From Agarilytica rhodophyticola (GTDB lineage: Bacteria > Pseudomonadota > Gammaproteobacteria > Pseudomonadales > Cellvibrionaceae): a DNA stretch of 64,000 nt. The position numbers and the translations under genes are program-made. The notes beneath the pieces were generated by a model, which was not told the origin of the DNA, ran no database searches, and saw nothing but the letters and a program-made list of their open reading frames with translations. Location of the stretch: assembly GCF_002157225.2 (NCBI RefSeq), contig NZ_CP020038.1, positions 186,001 through 250,000 on the forward strand. Reading direction: 5' to 3'. Numbering within the stretch: the stretch's first letter is position 1; each line of letters opens with the position of its first letter. Below are positions 17,437 through 25,725 of the stretch, piece after piece.

Positions 17437-17554
17437 AGAATATACCTAAACCAAAAACGAATAGTGGCTGTTAGGTATATTCTATTGGGCTACGCGATGA
17501 CGGCGAGTGTTAGTAAGGACATTTAGTGGTGATATCTGGCCTATTTTATTATTG

Positions 17555-18751
17555 CTATAGATAACTCAACCAAGGCTTACGGTATTTTTCCTTGTGTTTG
17601 TAGCTAGAAAATAGTTTGGATGGGTAATAAAGCATCAGTGTCAGAACTATTGCGCCAACCCATATTTGCCAAACACCACTTAGGCCAAAGCGTTCTCCAT
17701 GAGTGGGGCCGAAAAATAGATAAAGAACCCAATATGCTACAAGCAAAGTATAAAGGTGCACCAGATATGCAAACATGGGTACTGAGCCATAAACTTTAAG
17801 AATCTTTAAAAAAAAGTTTTGGCTGCGTAAGGAATCAAACCAAGCTAATAAAAATAGGCCAGTGCTCAGTGTAATCAATAGATAGTCCAGCGAAGGCGGA
17901 TACTTTGAAAAGTTAAGAAATGACCTTACAGTATCGATAACAGTATCTTGGACACTCCAGGGCAATGTCTCACCATAAATATTAAATCCGCGCAGTATGA
18001 GCAAGGTAAGTAAGCAGATAACCCCAGTTATAATTAAAGTCTTACGCCTACTAGCAACTGTAATTTTTTCTTCAAATAATGGCCCTGTAAAGTATCCCAG
18101 TAGAATCACCCCTATCCAGGGGAGTACGGGATAAGATGCTCTGATCGTTAACCCACCTACTTCACCGATATTATTTTGATCGTGAAGAATTGACCATAAA
18201 GTATAACCGAATTCATCGGGCGCAAACTCAATTGGTGTCAACGCGTTATGCCCAAATACAATTGCCAAGCCAATACTGCCTATGAGCCAATAATTTAAAT
18301 GGCACACAAGAGATAAGCAGATCATACTAACACCAATTGCCCACAGTACCTGAAGCCAAATTGTAGTAGCAATTGTGTCGATCCAAAGCAGATAGTAAAA
18401 GACAACTTCAATAAAAATAAGCACCATTCCACGCTTGAATAAAAAACTTGTGGGAGAACGATAATTACCATTAGCTGGATGTGCATATAACCAGGCAGAG
18501 ATGCCGGCAAGGAATATAAAAATTGGTGCACAAAGGTGGGTAATATAGCGGGTAAAATACAGTTCGGGTGCTACCGTATCATGTATCGGATCACCGGTTG
18601 ATGTGTGCATAAAAAAACGTTCGCGCACGTGATCAAGCATCATGATAAGAATAACCAAGCCGCGCAAGAGATCTATTGAGGCTAATCTTAACGCATTAAT
18701 AGGTTTGCCTTCAGTGTCGTTCGACTGTTTTATAGATGTACTAACCGACAT
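17555..18751 (-). CDS. DUF1624 / HGSNAT-like multi-pass membrane acyltransferase
   Basis: A 398-residue inner-membrane protein with about ten hydrophobic segments. The start of the fold, RLASIDLLRGLVILIMMLDHVRE (residues ~22-44), is the signature of the DUF1624 / heparan-alpha-glucosaminide N-acetyltransferase family, in which the Asp-His pair and the following membrane helices carry acetyl groups across the membrane. It lies on the same strand between a TonB-dependent receptor and the FrdB-like gene, with 85 and 118 bp gaps. Its acceptor is not known; a surface glycan or a siderophore is possible but not shown. Confidence 0.8.
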   Translation of the reverse strand: MSVSTSIKQSNDTEGKPINALRLASIDLLRGLVILIMMLDHVRERFFMHTSTGDPIHDTVAPELYFTRYITHLCAPIFIFLAGISAWLYAHPANGNYRSPTSFLFKRGMVLIFIEVVFYYLLWIDTIATTIWLQVLWAIGVSMICLSLVCHLNYWLIGSIGLAIVFGHNALTPIEFAPDEFGYTLWSILHDQNNIGEVGGLTIRASYPVLPWIGVILLGYFTGPLFEEKITVASRRKTLIITGVICLLTLLILRGFNIYGETLPWSVQDTVIDTVRSFLNFSKYPPSLDYLLITLSTGLFLLAWFDSLRSQNFFLKILKVYGSVPMFAYLVHLYTLLVAYWVLYLFFGPTHGERFGLSGVWQIWVGAIVLTLMLYYPSKLFSSYKHKEKYRKPWLSYL

Positions 18752-18836
18752 TGTATTCCTGCATCTTAAAGTGACAATTTAAATTGACAGTGAAAGGCTA
18801 TGGTTCATAGCCATAGCCTTCGCTTTTCAATAGTAC

Positions 18837-21008
18837 TTAAATCTTAAATGCTGCGGTAAAACGGAAACGTCTTGGTGCTCCTGGTTCAACCCAGATATCA
18901 GCAAAAGAGTTTGTATAGAATTCCTCATCGAATAGATTGTCTATATCCACTCGAAGAGTAATATCCCGAGAGGCCTCTAACTCTGCAAATGCTCTTACGG
19001 TTGTGTAACTTGGTAAGAAAAAGTCAGACGCAGTTTGACCTAAGCGCTCATCAACGTAAAGAACACCTGCGCCAACTTTTGCAGGTACACCCAATGATGT
19101 AAAGCCCTTGCTTAATTGCACACTTAACTGATTCTCAGGAACGTTAATAAGAGGGTCACCTGCTTCGATGGTGGCACCAAAGTTTGCATCGGGGTTCGCG
19201 TTAGTATATTCCGCATCGATAAAGGCATAGGAAAACCAGAACTCTACATTGCCAGGGAATTGAGCATTGATATCAAGTTCTATGCCGCGACTCTCTGCTT
19301 CTCCAGCTGGTCTTAAGAAGAAACCATCAGAGGCCTCAGGACGATCATCGAAAACTAGAATATTACTTTGTTGGATATCGAAAAGTGACAGCGTAGCGAC
19401 GCCGGATACACTATCAAAAAACCCTTGTAAATCAGTTTTGATACCGATTTCTGAAGACTCTGACTTATTGGGGTCGAAGGCATTACCCGCGAAATCTGAG
19501 CCAGTTAATTGCCTAAAGCCTTCGCCATAGGTGGCATAGACACTGGTATTTTCATTCACCAAATAAACGGCTCCCACTTGAGGAGAGAAACGGGAATCTG
19601 ATTGGGAGGTGGTTGTTACTGGGGTTGCCCGGCGGTTGTCGATATCTTGGCTAAAGTCATCAAAACGTCCGCCTAAGCGGATTTGAAATTGTTCAGTGAT
19701 ATCTATCTGGTCTTGAATGTAAATACCCCATGCTTTTTGCACTTCTAAGCGATCAGTATTAGGGCCTAACTCAAGCAGCGGGACAGCCCCATATACAGGA
19801 TCAAGAATATCTAATACAAGATACTGATCGAGGTCGAGTTGATCTAAGGTTGCGCCGTCAGGGATTGACGGTGGACGGCCACGTAGAATAATTTGATCAT
19901 TCTCGAAACGATCGAGATCTGCACCAACAATAAGACGATGCTCAAGAGTACCGGTGCTAAATTCACCCGAAAGCTCTGCACGCACAACTGCATATTCTGT
20001 ATCAAAGTCCCTAAAGCGCCTAAATCTAGAAAGTGTGCGGCCATCTAAAAATAGGGTTTGACGCCCCTCGAAATTGGGTTCTGAAGCAAAACCAACAAAC
20101 GTGGTATCCCTTAAACCGAGCCCAGTAAGAAGGGTCCAATTATCCCAAAGCTCATGCTCTACTTCCAACTGATGTCCCATTACTTCAGTTTCAATATCAC
20201 CATCGCCAGGTTCACCAATAAAGTTTTCTATTGGCATGATGCCAAGTTCGCCATTTAAAGAAACGACACCACGGTCAAAAGGCAATTCTTGCCGGGTAAA
20301 TTCCAGCTCATAGTTAACAGTGGTACTATCTGAAGCTTCCCATGCAATCGATGGGTAAAAGCCAACGCGCTTAGTTTCTACTGTTCTTCTGAAACTTTCT
20401 GCGTCATCAAAAAAGCCTACTAAGCGCACACCGACATTTTCATCTTCGCCAAGTACCGTTTGAGCATCAGTTTCAAAGCGCAGTTGCTCCCAACTACCAA
20501 CGGTAGTTCGAATTTCTCCACCCTTTTCAAATTCGGGGCGCTTTGTCACAAGGTTTACTGCACCACCAGGCTCACCCCGGCCGAAAAGCGCTGCCTTAGG
20601 CCCCTTTAAAACTTCAACTCTTTCAATACCTACCAAGTCTCTTGGGCCACCAAATCCGCGGCCAGCGTTAAATCCATTAACTAAAAAACCACTGGGTAAA
20701 TTTTCATCACCGGCAAACCCTCGAATTGCGAAACTATTCCACAGCCCTCCGAAGTTATTTTGGCGCGCCACAGTAGCGGATAAATCAAGCGCTTCACTGA
20801 GGTTGAGTACACCGGCATCTTTTATTAATTCAAGATCAATTTCCTGAGATGCTGCTGGCACCTCCTTATATTCAAAAGCACCTTGGTAGGCTTGACGTGT
20901 TCCGATCACTGAAACTGTTTCAACTTCCTTTGTATCGTCATCTGCAAGGCTCAATGCACTAGGCAGCATTGACGATATACCAATTAAATATGGGGCGAAA
21001 AAGCGCAT
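18837..21008 (-). CDS. TonB-dependent siderophore receptor
   Basis: A 723-residue outer-membrane receptor for an iron-siderophore complex. A signal peptide of ~22 residues precedes the mature chain. A plug domain follows (~50-165; FAIRGFAGDENLPSGFLVNG, then VEVLKGPKAALFGRGEPGGAVNLVTK). The remainder is a 22-strand barrel ending in an aromatic C-terminal strand (RFRFTAAFKI). The plug motif GRGEPGG and overall layout fit the FhuE/FpvA ferric-siderophore group. A Fur-box-like sequence lies 63-77 bp upstream of the start, so iron repression is likely. No siderophore synthesis genes are visible in the window. Confidence 0.92.
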   Translation of the reverse strand: MRFFAPYLIGISSMLPSALSLADDDTKEVETVSVIGTRQAYQGAFEYKEVPAASQEIDLELIKDAGVLNLSEALDLSATVARQNNFGGLWNSFAIRGFAGDENLPSGFLVNGFNAGRGFGGPRDLVGIERVEVLKGPKAALFGRGEPGGAVNLVTKRPEFEKGGEIRTTVGSWEQLRFETDAQTVLGEDENVGVRLVGFFDDAESFRRTVETKRVGFYPSIAWEASDSTTVNYELEFTRQELPFDRGVVSLNGELGIMPIENFIGEPGDGDIETEVMGHQLEVEHELWDNWTLLTGLGLRDTTFVGFASEPNFEGRQTLFLDGRTLSRFRRFRDFDTEYAVVRAELSGEFSTGTLEHRLIVGADLDRFENDQIILRGRPPSIPDGATLDQLDLDQYLVLDILDPVYGAVPLLELGPNTDRLEVQKAWGIYIQDQIDITEQFQIRLGGRFDDFSQDIDNRRATPVTTTSQSDSRFSPQVGAVYLVNENTSVYATYGEGFRQLTGSDFAGNAFDPNKSESSEIGIKTDLQGFFDSVSGVATLSLFDIQQSNILVFDDRPEASDGFFLRPAGEAESRGIELDINAQFPGNVEFWFSYAFIDAEYTNANPDANFGATIEAGDPLINVPENQLSVQLSKGFTSLGVPAKVGAGVLYVDERLGQTASDFFLPSYTTVRAFAELEASRDITLRVDIDNLFDEEFYTNSFADIWVEPGAPRRFRFTAAFKI

Positions 21009-21070
21009 GGATTGATTCCTATTCCTAGAATAAAAAGGCTTAAAGATTTAGAGGTGGCGCACTATAACAC

Positions 21071-21085
21071 GAATCATTCTCATTT
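21071..21085 (-). promoter_or_regulatory. Probable Fur box upstream of the siderophore receptor gene
   Basis: On the minus strand this reads AAATGAGAATGATTC, which matches the AATGAnAATGATT core common to gammaproteobacterial Fur boxes. It lies 63 bp before the receptor start codon. The rest of the interval 21009-21377 shows no other feature I can support. Confidence 0.6.
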
Positions 21086-21377
21086 ACACTTGGCTGTGTT
21101 TGTTTTATCAATATTTTTATTCGCTTCTAGGTGGGTAACTTTGTATCTATGAACAATAGACCTATTGCTTGCTTGAAATAGGTGCTTAAGCGGCATTGAA
21201 TTTATTACCTCGCAGCTTAAATTGGTAGGGAACATTTTCTTAATGCACTATGAAATTGCACAGTGCTTTACAATTACTAATACCTATACCTAAGAGAAAA
21301 GGCATACTTAAACTAAGACGCCTAGGTCAGCTAAGATTTGTTAATAAATTTATCCTATTAAATATCAAAGCGGTAAC

Positions 21378-23168
21378 TTATTTTTCTTTTGCCTCCTTAT
21401 TTAGTTGGTTTAACCAGTTTGGCAATTTTCCGAGTCGTAATTCTAATTGAGCCTCGTATAGAGACTCCGGGTTAACATCTCTTCCGTAAGAATCATTGCG
21501 CGCTAATTGAGGGTCGATGAAATTTGCTCGAGCGCCATGCCAGCCTATCATCTTAATCTCTAAAAAGCGGCTGTATATACTATCTGTACGCCACCAGTCT
21601 CTGGTTATGCCGTCGTTATTCCCAAGATCTTTAAAATTCCAGAAAACTAAATCGTGCATATGATTTGGCTGTGATTTATCAGAACCGCCATGACCACCAC
21701 TTGCCCCACTAAAGCCACCATCAATGCGATCAAAAAGAGTGGCATGGGGAAAGCTGGCGTGAGAGTCAAAAGTCGTTTCTTTTGGCCAACTACTGCGATG
21801 GAAAACCGTGGCGGCCGCTCTTGATGCAACACCAAAAGCGTGGTGCATGCCCGTATCAATTTTGTCGTGAGAGTGGGTGACAAGAACACCGTAACTATTT
21901 TGAACAAGAATTGATTGATGTCCTCTATTACCTTCTTCAAGAGAGTTTATGACACTAAAGGAGTGGCTTGCATTGATACTGAGTGTTTGATTCCAGTCTT
22001 TAAAACGAATGTCTTTTAACCACGAATTCTCATATTTGTTGATACGAATTGCTGTCCAAGCGCTATCATGAATAATACTTTTATGGTGTTGAAATTTTTC
22101 TTTCCAATTACCAACGAAGGCTATGTTTTCAATGCCAAAATTATTGCCTAATGTTATTTTTCTTAGCTCCCAATTATAGTCCTTGCTAATATTCATAGCT
22201 AAAGGCATTGTGAGAGTAATAGTATTACCACTAATACTTTTAATTTTATGAAACTCTCGTGAAAACTCACCTTCTTTAAACTCAGTCCAATTGTCTTCTA
22301 CTTTGTAAGGTTGTAGTGCATCATCAGTTGCCGCTTTAGGGTCTTTCAAATTAATAATAATATTGTCGTCTGCCCGCAAGGCGCTTGCGTTGGCTACCGT
22401 AATATGGAAATCACCTATTTTCGCATTCCTCGTGATATTCGTTATTTTATTTCCCGAAGAGCTTGAAGTAGAACCATTGATTGAAATCATTGGTGGCGTC
22501 GTCCACATTTTCTCTGGTGTTCTACTCAAAAGGTGTTCGCGAAAAAATAGTTCTGTACCACCAACACCTGAACCTTCCCCGCGTAAAATTAATTTGGAGC
22601 CGTTAATGTTAATTAGAGAATCATAAATATCATCTTGCTCACTCAATAAGTAGCGACCTTTGGGAAAAAAAACAATAGCACCGTCGGCTTTCTGAGCCGC
22701 TGCTATCGTATCTTTGATACTGGCTAAGTCATCTTTGTTATCGTTTGGTTTTGCTCCGAAGTCCGTAACATCGAACTGTTGCCAGGACGGGTTTGGAATT
22801 GCTTCTTCGCCTTGTTTAAAACCTGCATAAGAAAAATCAGGAAAAGGTAATTGCTCGCCACTATTTTTGGCTCTGACAAATTGCTTCCAAGCTTCTATAG
22901 AAGTTCTAGCAACGGGTGGGGGTGAAGTTGTGCTCGTAGGAGTTGGACTCGGTTGTGCACTCGGTGTAGGAGTGGTTACCGGTGAAACCGTGGGCAATGG
23001 TGCGATACTCGGCTCGGGTATTGCCGAGGGCTGAGGCACTGTCGGCGTTGCTGTTGGGCTTGGATTTTCTCCACTTAGCAGAGAAGAGCTATCGCTCGAA
23101 CCACCTCCGCAGCCAACAAGAAATAAAGCCAATGTTCCGAGTAGTTTAAATTTTAGATAGTCTCTCAT
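21378..23168 (-). CDS. Secreted beta-helix lipoprotein (pectate-lyase-like/DUF4955 type)
   Basis: The 596-residue precursor has a lipoprotein signal with a GCGGGSS lipobox around residue 20. A Pro/Thr/Ser-rich linker spans ~35-90. A catalytic-size domain follows (~95-590). It opens with the pectate-lyase-superfamily segment FDVTDFGAKPNDNKDD (around 133-148) and continues through repeated hydrophobic strands (VIFF.KGRYLL and similar), giving a right-handed beta-helix. Proteins of this form in marine polysaccharide degraders are lyases or hydrolases of acidic polysaccharides. The exact substrate and catalytic residues are not recognisable to me. It is divergent from nothing in particular and convergent with no gene nearby. 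Confidence 0.75.
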   Translation of the reverse strand: MRDYLKFKLLGTLALFLVGCGGGSSDSSSLLSGENPSPTATPTVPQPSAIPEPSIAPLPTVSPVTTPTPSAQPSPTPTSTTSPPPVARTSIEAWKQFVRAKNSGEQLPFPDFSYAGFKQGEEAIPNPSWQQFDVTDFGAKPNDNKDDLASIKDTIAAAQKADGAIVFFPKGRYLLSEQDDIYDSLININGSKLILRGEGSGVGGTELFFREHLLSRTPEKMWTTPPMISINGSTSSSSGNKITNITRNAKIGDFHITVANASALRADDNIIINLKDPKAATDDALQPYKVEDNWTEFKEGEFSREFHKIKSISGNTITLTMPLAMNISKDYNWELRKITLGNNFGIENIAFVGNWKEKFQHHKSIIHDSAWTAIRINKYENSWLKDIRFKDWNQTLSINASHSFSVINSLEEGNRGHQSILVQNSYGVLVTHSHDKIDTGMHHAFGVASRAAATVFHRSSWPKETTFDSHASFPHATLFDRIDGGFSGASGGHGGSDKSQPNHMHDLVFWNFKDLGNNDGITRDWWRTDSIYSRFLEIKMIGWHGARANFIDPQLARNDSYGRDVNPESLYEAQLELRLGKLPNWLNQLNKEAKEK

Positions 23169-23322
23169 TATAACCTTGCCGCGATATAAGCTTTTAGAGA
23201 CCTATCATATACACTAGTTAACAAAGTAACTGTGTGCTACTTCGATATACACTTCCTATTTGGTACTTTAAAATCAGTGATAAAATCGATTCGATAGAAT
23301 TAAGCCCTTTAAATTTTTATAT

Positions 23323-24210
23323 CTAGAACTCATCTTCGATTGGTGCCAGAGCTGTTTCAGGTTTTATATCTCTAGCTTTTAGAAAGTTAATAATCGGTCC
23401 CAAAGATAGACTAGTATCAGATCCTTTTATGTATACGGCAAAGACTTCTTGTTTAACTTCTAAACAGTCCGAAACTTGGAATAGATTCTGATCATCCAAA
23501 TAGGATTGTACTAAGGCCCTAGGTAAGTAAGCTGCCCCTCTGTGGCTTAGTATAAATTCCAAAGCGATCCGACTCTGTGCTGTATGTAAAATAGGAGCTA
23601 CCGGTTCAGTAAATAGTCGTGCTTGCTGAATATTAAATGCAGTACCCCAATCAACAAACACATAACCCAGGTTAGGTATGTCTTCAATCTGCTTTCCAGC
23701 ATGGTTACACACCATAATAAGCTCAAGGTCGCCTATTACTTCAGCTTCAAAGTCGTTGTTTGCCGGTGGATCTAATGTCGCGAAAATATCTACTCTGCCT
23801 CCTAATAATGAGCGCACCAAGTGTTGAGAATTATTAATTTCTGTTCGCATGTATAGATTGGGAAATTTTATGGCCAGCTTTGGCAGTAAAGATTGCAAAA
23901 ACGTATCCCATAAGTTTGAAGTACCGCCGAGAGATAGTTGCGCGTTCTTTTTGGTCGGAACCCCTACTTCCTGAACTGCTAATTGCCAAGAAGCTAATAG
24001 GCTCTCGGCATGCGGAAGTAAGCGCTCCCCTGCCGTTGTTAGCAGGATATTGTTGCGTTGTCGGGTAAAAACTGGCACTCCTATCATTGCTTCCAGCTGT
24101 TTGATTCTTGAACTAACTGCAGATTGAGTCAAATATAGATTCTCTGCAGAGTGGCCAAAATGTCGCGTTTTAGCAACTTCAAGAAAAGTTCTTAAAAGAT
24201 CAGTATTCAT
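23323..24210 (-). CDS. hdfR: LysR-type regulator, HdfR-like
   Basis: A 295-residue LysR regulator with HTH at residues 1-60 (LRTFLEVAKTRHFGHSAENLYLTQSAVSSRIKQLE) and a substrate-binding domain from ~90. The HTH region is very close to E. coli HdfR, including RNNILLTTAGERLLPHAESLL. It is divergent from a MaoP (DUF413) gene, the arrangement found in E. coli. HdfR represses flhDC in E. coli; that target cannot be inferred here. The 121-bp intergenic region probably holds the shared operator. Confidence 0.85.
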   Translation of the reverse strand: MNTDLLRTFLEVAKTRHFGHSAENLYLTQSAVSSRIKQLEAMIGVPVFTRQRNNILLTTAGERLLPHAESLLASWQLAVQEVGVPTKKNAQLSLGGTSNLWDTFLQSLLPKLAIKFPNLYMRTEINNSQHLVRSLLGGRVDIFATLDPPANNDFEAEVIGDLELIMVCNHAGKQIEDIPNLGYVFVDWGTAFNIQQARLFTEPVAPILHTAQSRIALEFILSHRGAAYLPRALVQSYLDDQNLFQVSDCLEVKQEVFAVYIKGSDTSLSLGPIINFLKARDIKPETALAPIEDEF

Positions 24211-24331
24211 TTATCAACACTTCGATCAAAAATTTTTATCAATAACTACAAAAATCTATCATTTTACCGAAGCGAGAATCAAGAAAATAATATATAGCAG
24301 TTTAGTTCGGCGATAAGAGATATTGATTAAA

Positions 24332-24682
24332 ATGCAAAGTTTAAGCTCATTTTTCACCAATAAAAAGTTTTATGCCAAGGATCACTTCCCCTATGGTTTA
24401 TCCCGTTGTGGCGAGTTCAACCAGGACCAAGCGAAACTCCTAGAAGAGTACGGTAGCGCTTATCGAGAACTACATTTAGGTGAGCGACAGCCTGTGAATG
24501 ATGAGGAACGAAATTTTGTTTTGGTTTGTAATGGTGAGAGGCTACCAAAAACTAAGCACGAAATGGTTTGGATATATTACTGCCATAAGATTAAAGAACG
24601 AAATACAGGAGAATCATTTTCTGGCAAACCTCAACTGCAGGATTTTGGTACTACGGTATCTTCCGATGATGAAGAGTGGTAA
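24332..24682 (+). CDS. maoP: MaoP / DUF413 macrodomain Ori organisation protein
   Basis: The 116-residue protein matches the DUF413 (YifE/MaoP) family: FYAKDHFPYGLSRCGEF..DQAKLLEEYGSAYRELHLGERQPV..EE is the conserved core (residues ~10-55). In E. coli MaoP, acting with the maoS site, keeps long-range DNA contacts within the Ori macrodomain. The ATG at 24332 is preferred to the TTG at 24323. It is divergent from hdfR as in E. coli, and it runs straight into a GshB-like gene (8 nt apart). Confidence 0.88.
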   Translation: MQSLSSFFTNKKFYAKDHFPYGLSRCGEFNQDQAKLLEEYGSAYRELHLGERQPVNDEERNFVLVCNGERLPKTKHEMVWIYYCHKIKERNTGESFSGKPQLQDFGTTVSSDDEEW

Positions 24683-24690
24683 GTACTGGC

Positions 24691-25725
24691 ATGAAAATTT
24701 GTTTTTTAATGTACCCATGGGAACGTATCGAGCCTGAAACAGATAGCACTCTGCGGTTGATCCACGAAGCTGCTTTAAGGGGTTTAACTGTGGTACTCAC
24801 CACGCCAAATAATCTGACTATTAGAGAAAGTGTGGCTTATGCATTTTGTAATGTTTTAAAAAAAACCACCAAGGTCAGTACTAACATTCCATCTTTCTAT
24901 AAATCGGCGGAATTTAAACGGTGTAAGTTACCGATGGGAGGATTCGATGTCATTATTATGCGTGCGAATCCACCGTTGGATACCACTGCACTAAATTTTC
25001 TTGACTCTGTGCGCAACGACGTATTCATTATGAATGATATCGATGGTTTACGTATTGCAAATAACAAACTCTATCCTGCTTCATTCAGTGGAGATGCAGC
25101 GCGTTTTATTCCCGTGACTCATGTATCGAAGAGTCAAGACTACCTGGAGCAAGTTTTAGAAGAGTCGCCCACGGAAAAAATGATTATGAAACCCCTGAAT
25201 GGTTTTGGTGGGCAAGGGGTTATTGTCGTCGAAAAAAGTGCTCAGCAAAATTTTCGATCACTTTTAGATTTTTACATTGGCGGTGATCAAGAAAACTATG
25301 TGATTTTGCAAGAATATGTTGAAGGTGCGAATTATGGTGATATTAGAATTTTGATGCTCAATGGCGAGCCCATTGGAGCAATGCGTCGTGTCCCATCTGA
25401 AAAGGATATTCGCTCAAATATTCATGCCGGTGGTAAAGAAGTCAAACACGTTATCACGAAAGATGAGAAACGTCTGTGCAAGGCAATTGGCGCGCAACTA
25501 GTGAGAGATGGTTTATATCTTGTTGGACTGGATGTGATTAACGGAAAACTTATCGAAGTCAATGTGTTAAGCCCCGGAGGAATCACTCGGATAAACAAAC
25601 TGAACCGAACTAGGCTGCAAAAACATATCATAGATTTTATCGAAAATGTCGTGTCTGCTCGTGAATTAGTAATTGAGCGCAAGAATTCTTTTCGCAAGGT
25701 AATTGAAGATGCTGAAGCTATCTGA
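24691..25725 (+). CDS. Glutathione-synthetase-like ATP-grasp ligase
   Basis: A 344-residue ATP-grasp protein with the prokaryotic GshB layout: an N-terminal domain (MKICFLMYPWERIEPETDSTL.), a central glycine-rich ATP loop (KPLNGFGGQGV, ~170-180) and the metal/ATP motif IEVNVLSPGGI near the end. The downstream gene overlaps it by 17 bp and encodes an FGase-DUF1704 fusion. That context, rather than a gshA neighbour, suggests peptide or amino-acid ligation within a specialised pathway and not necessarily canonical glutathione synthesis. The ATG at 24691 follows a GAAGAG site at good distance. Confidence 0.82.
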   Translation: MKICFLMYPWERIEPETDSTLRLIHEAALRGLTVVLTTPNNLTIRESVAYAFCNVLKKTTKVSTNIPSFYKSAEFKRCKLPMGGFDVIIMRANPPLDTTALNFLDSVRNDVFIMNDIDGLRIANNKLYPASFSGDAARFIPVTHVSKSQDYLEQVLEESPTEKMIMKPLNGFGGQGVIVVEKSAQQNFRSLLDFYIGGDQENYVILQEYVEGANYGDIRILMLNGEPIGAMRRVPSEKDIRSNIHAGGKEVKHVITKDEKRLCKAIGAQLVRDGLYLVGLDVINGKLIEVNVLSPGGITRINKLNRTRLQKHIIDFIENVVSARELVIERKNSFRKVIEDAEAI

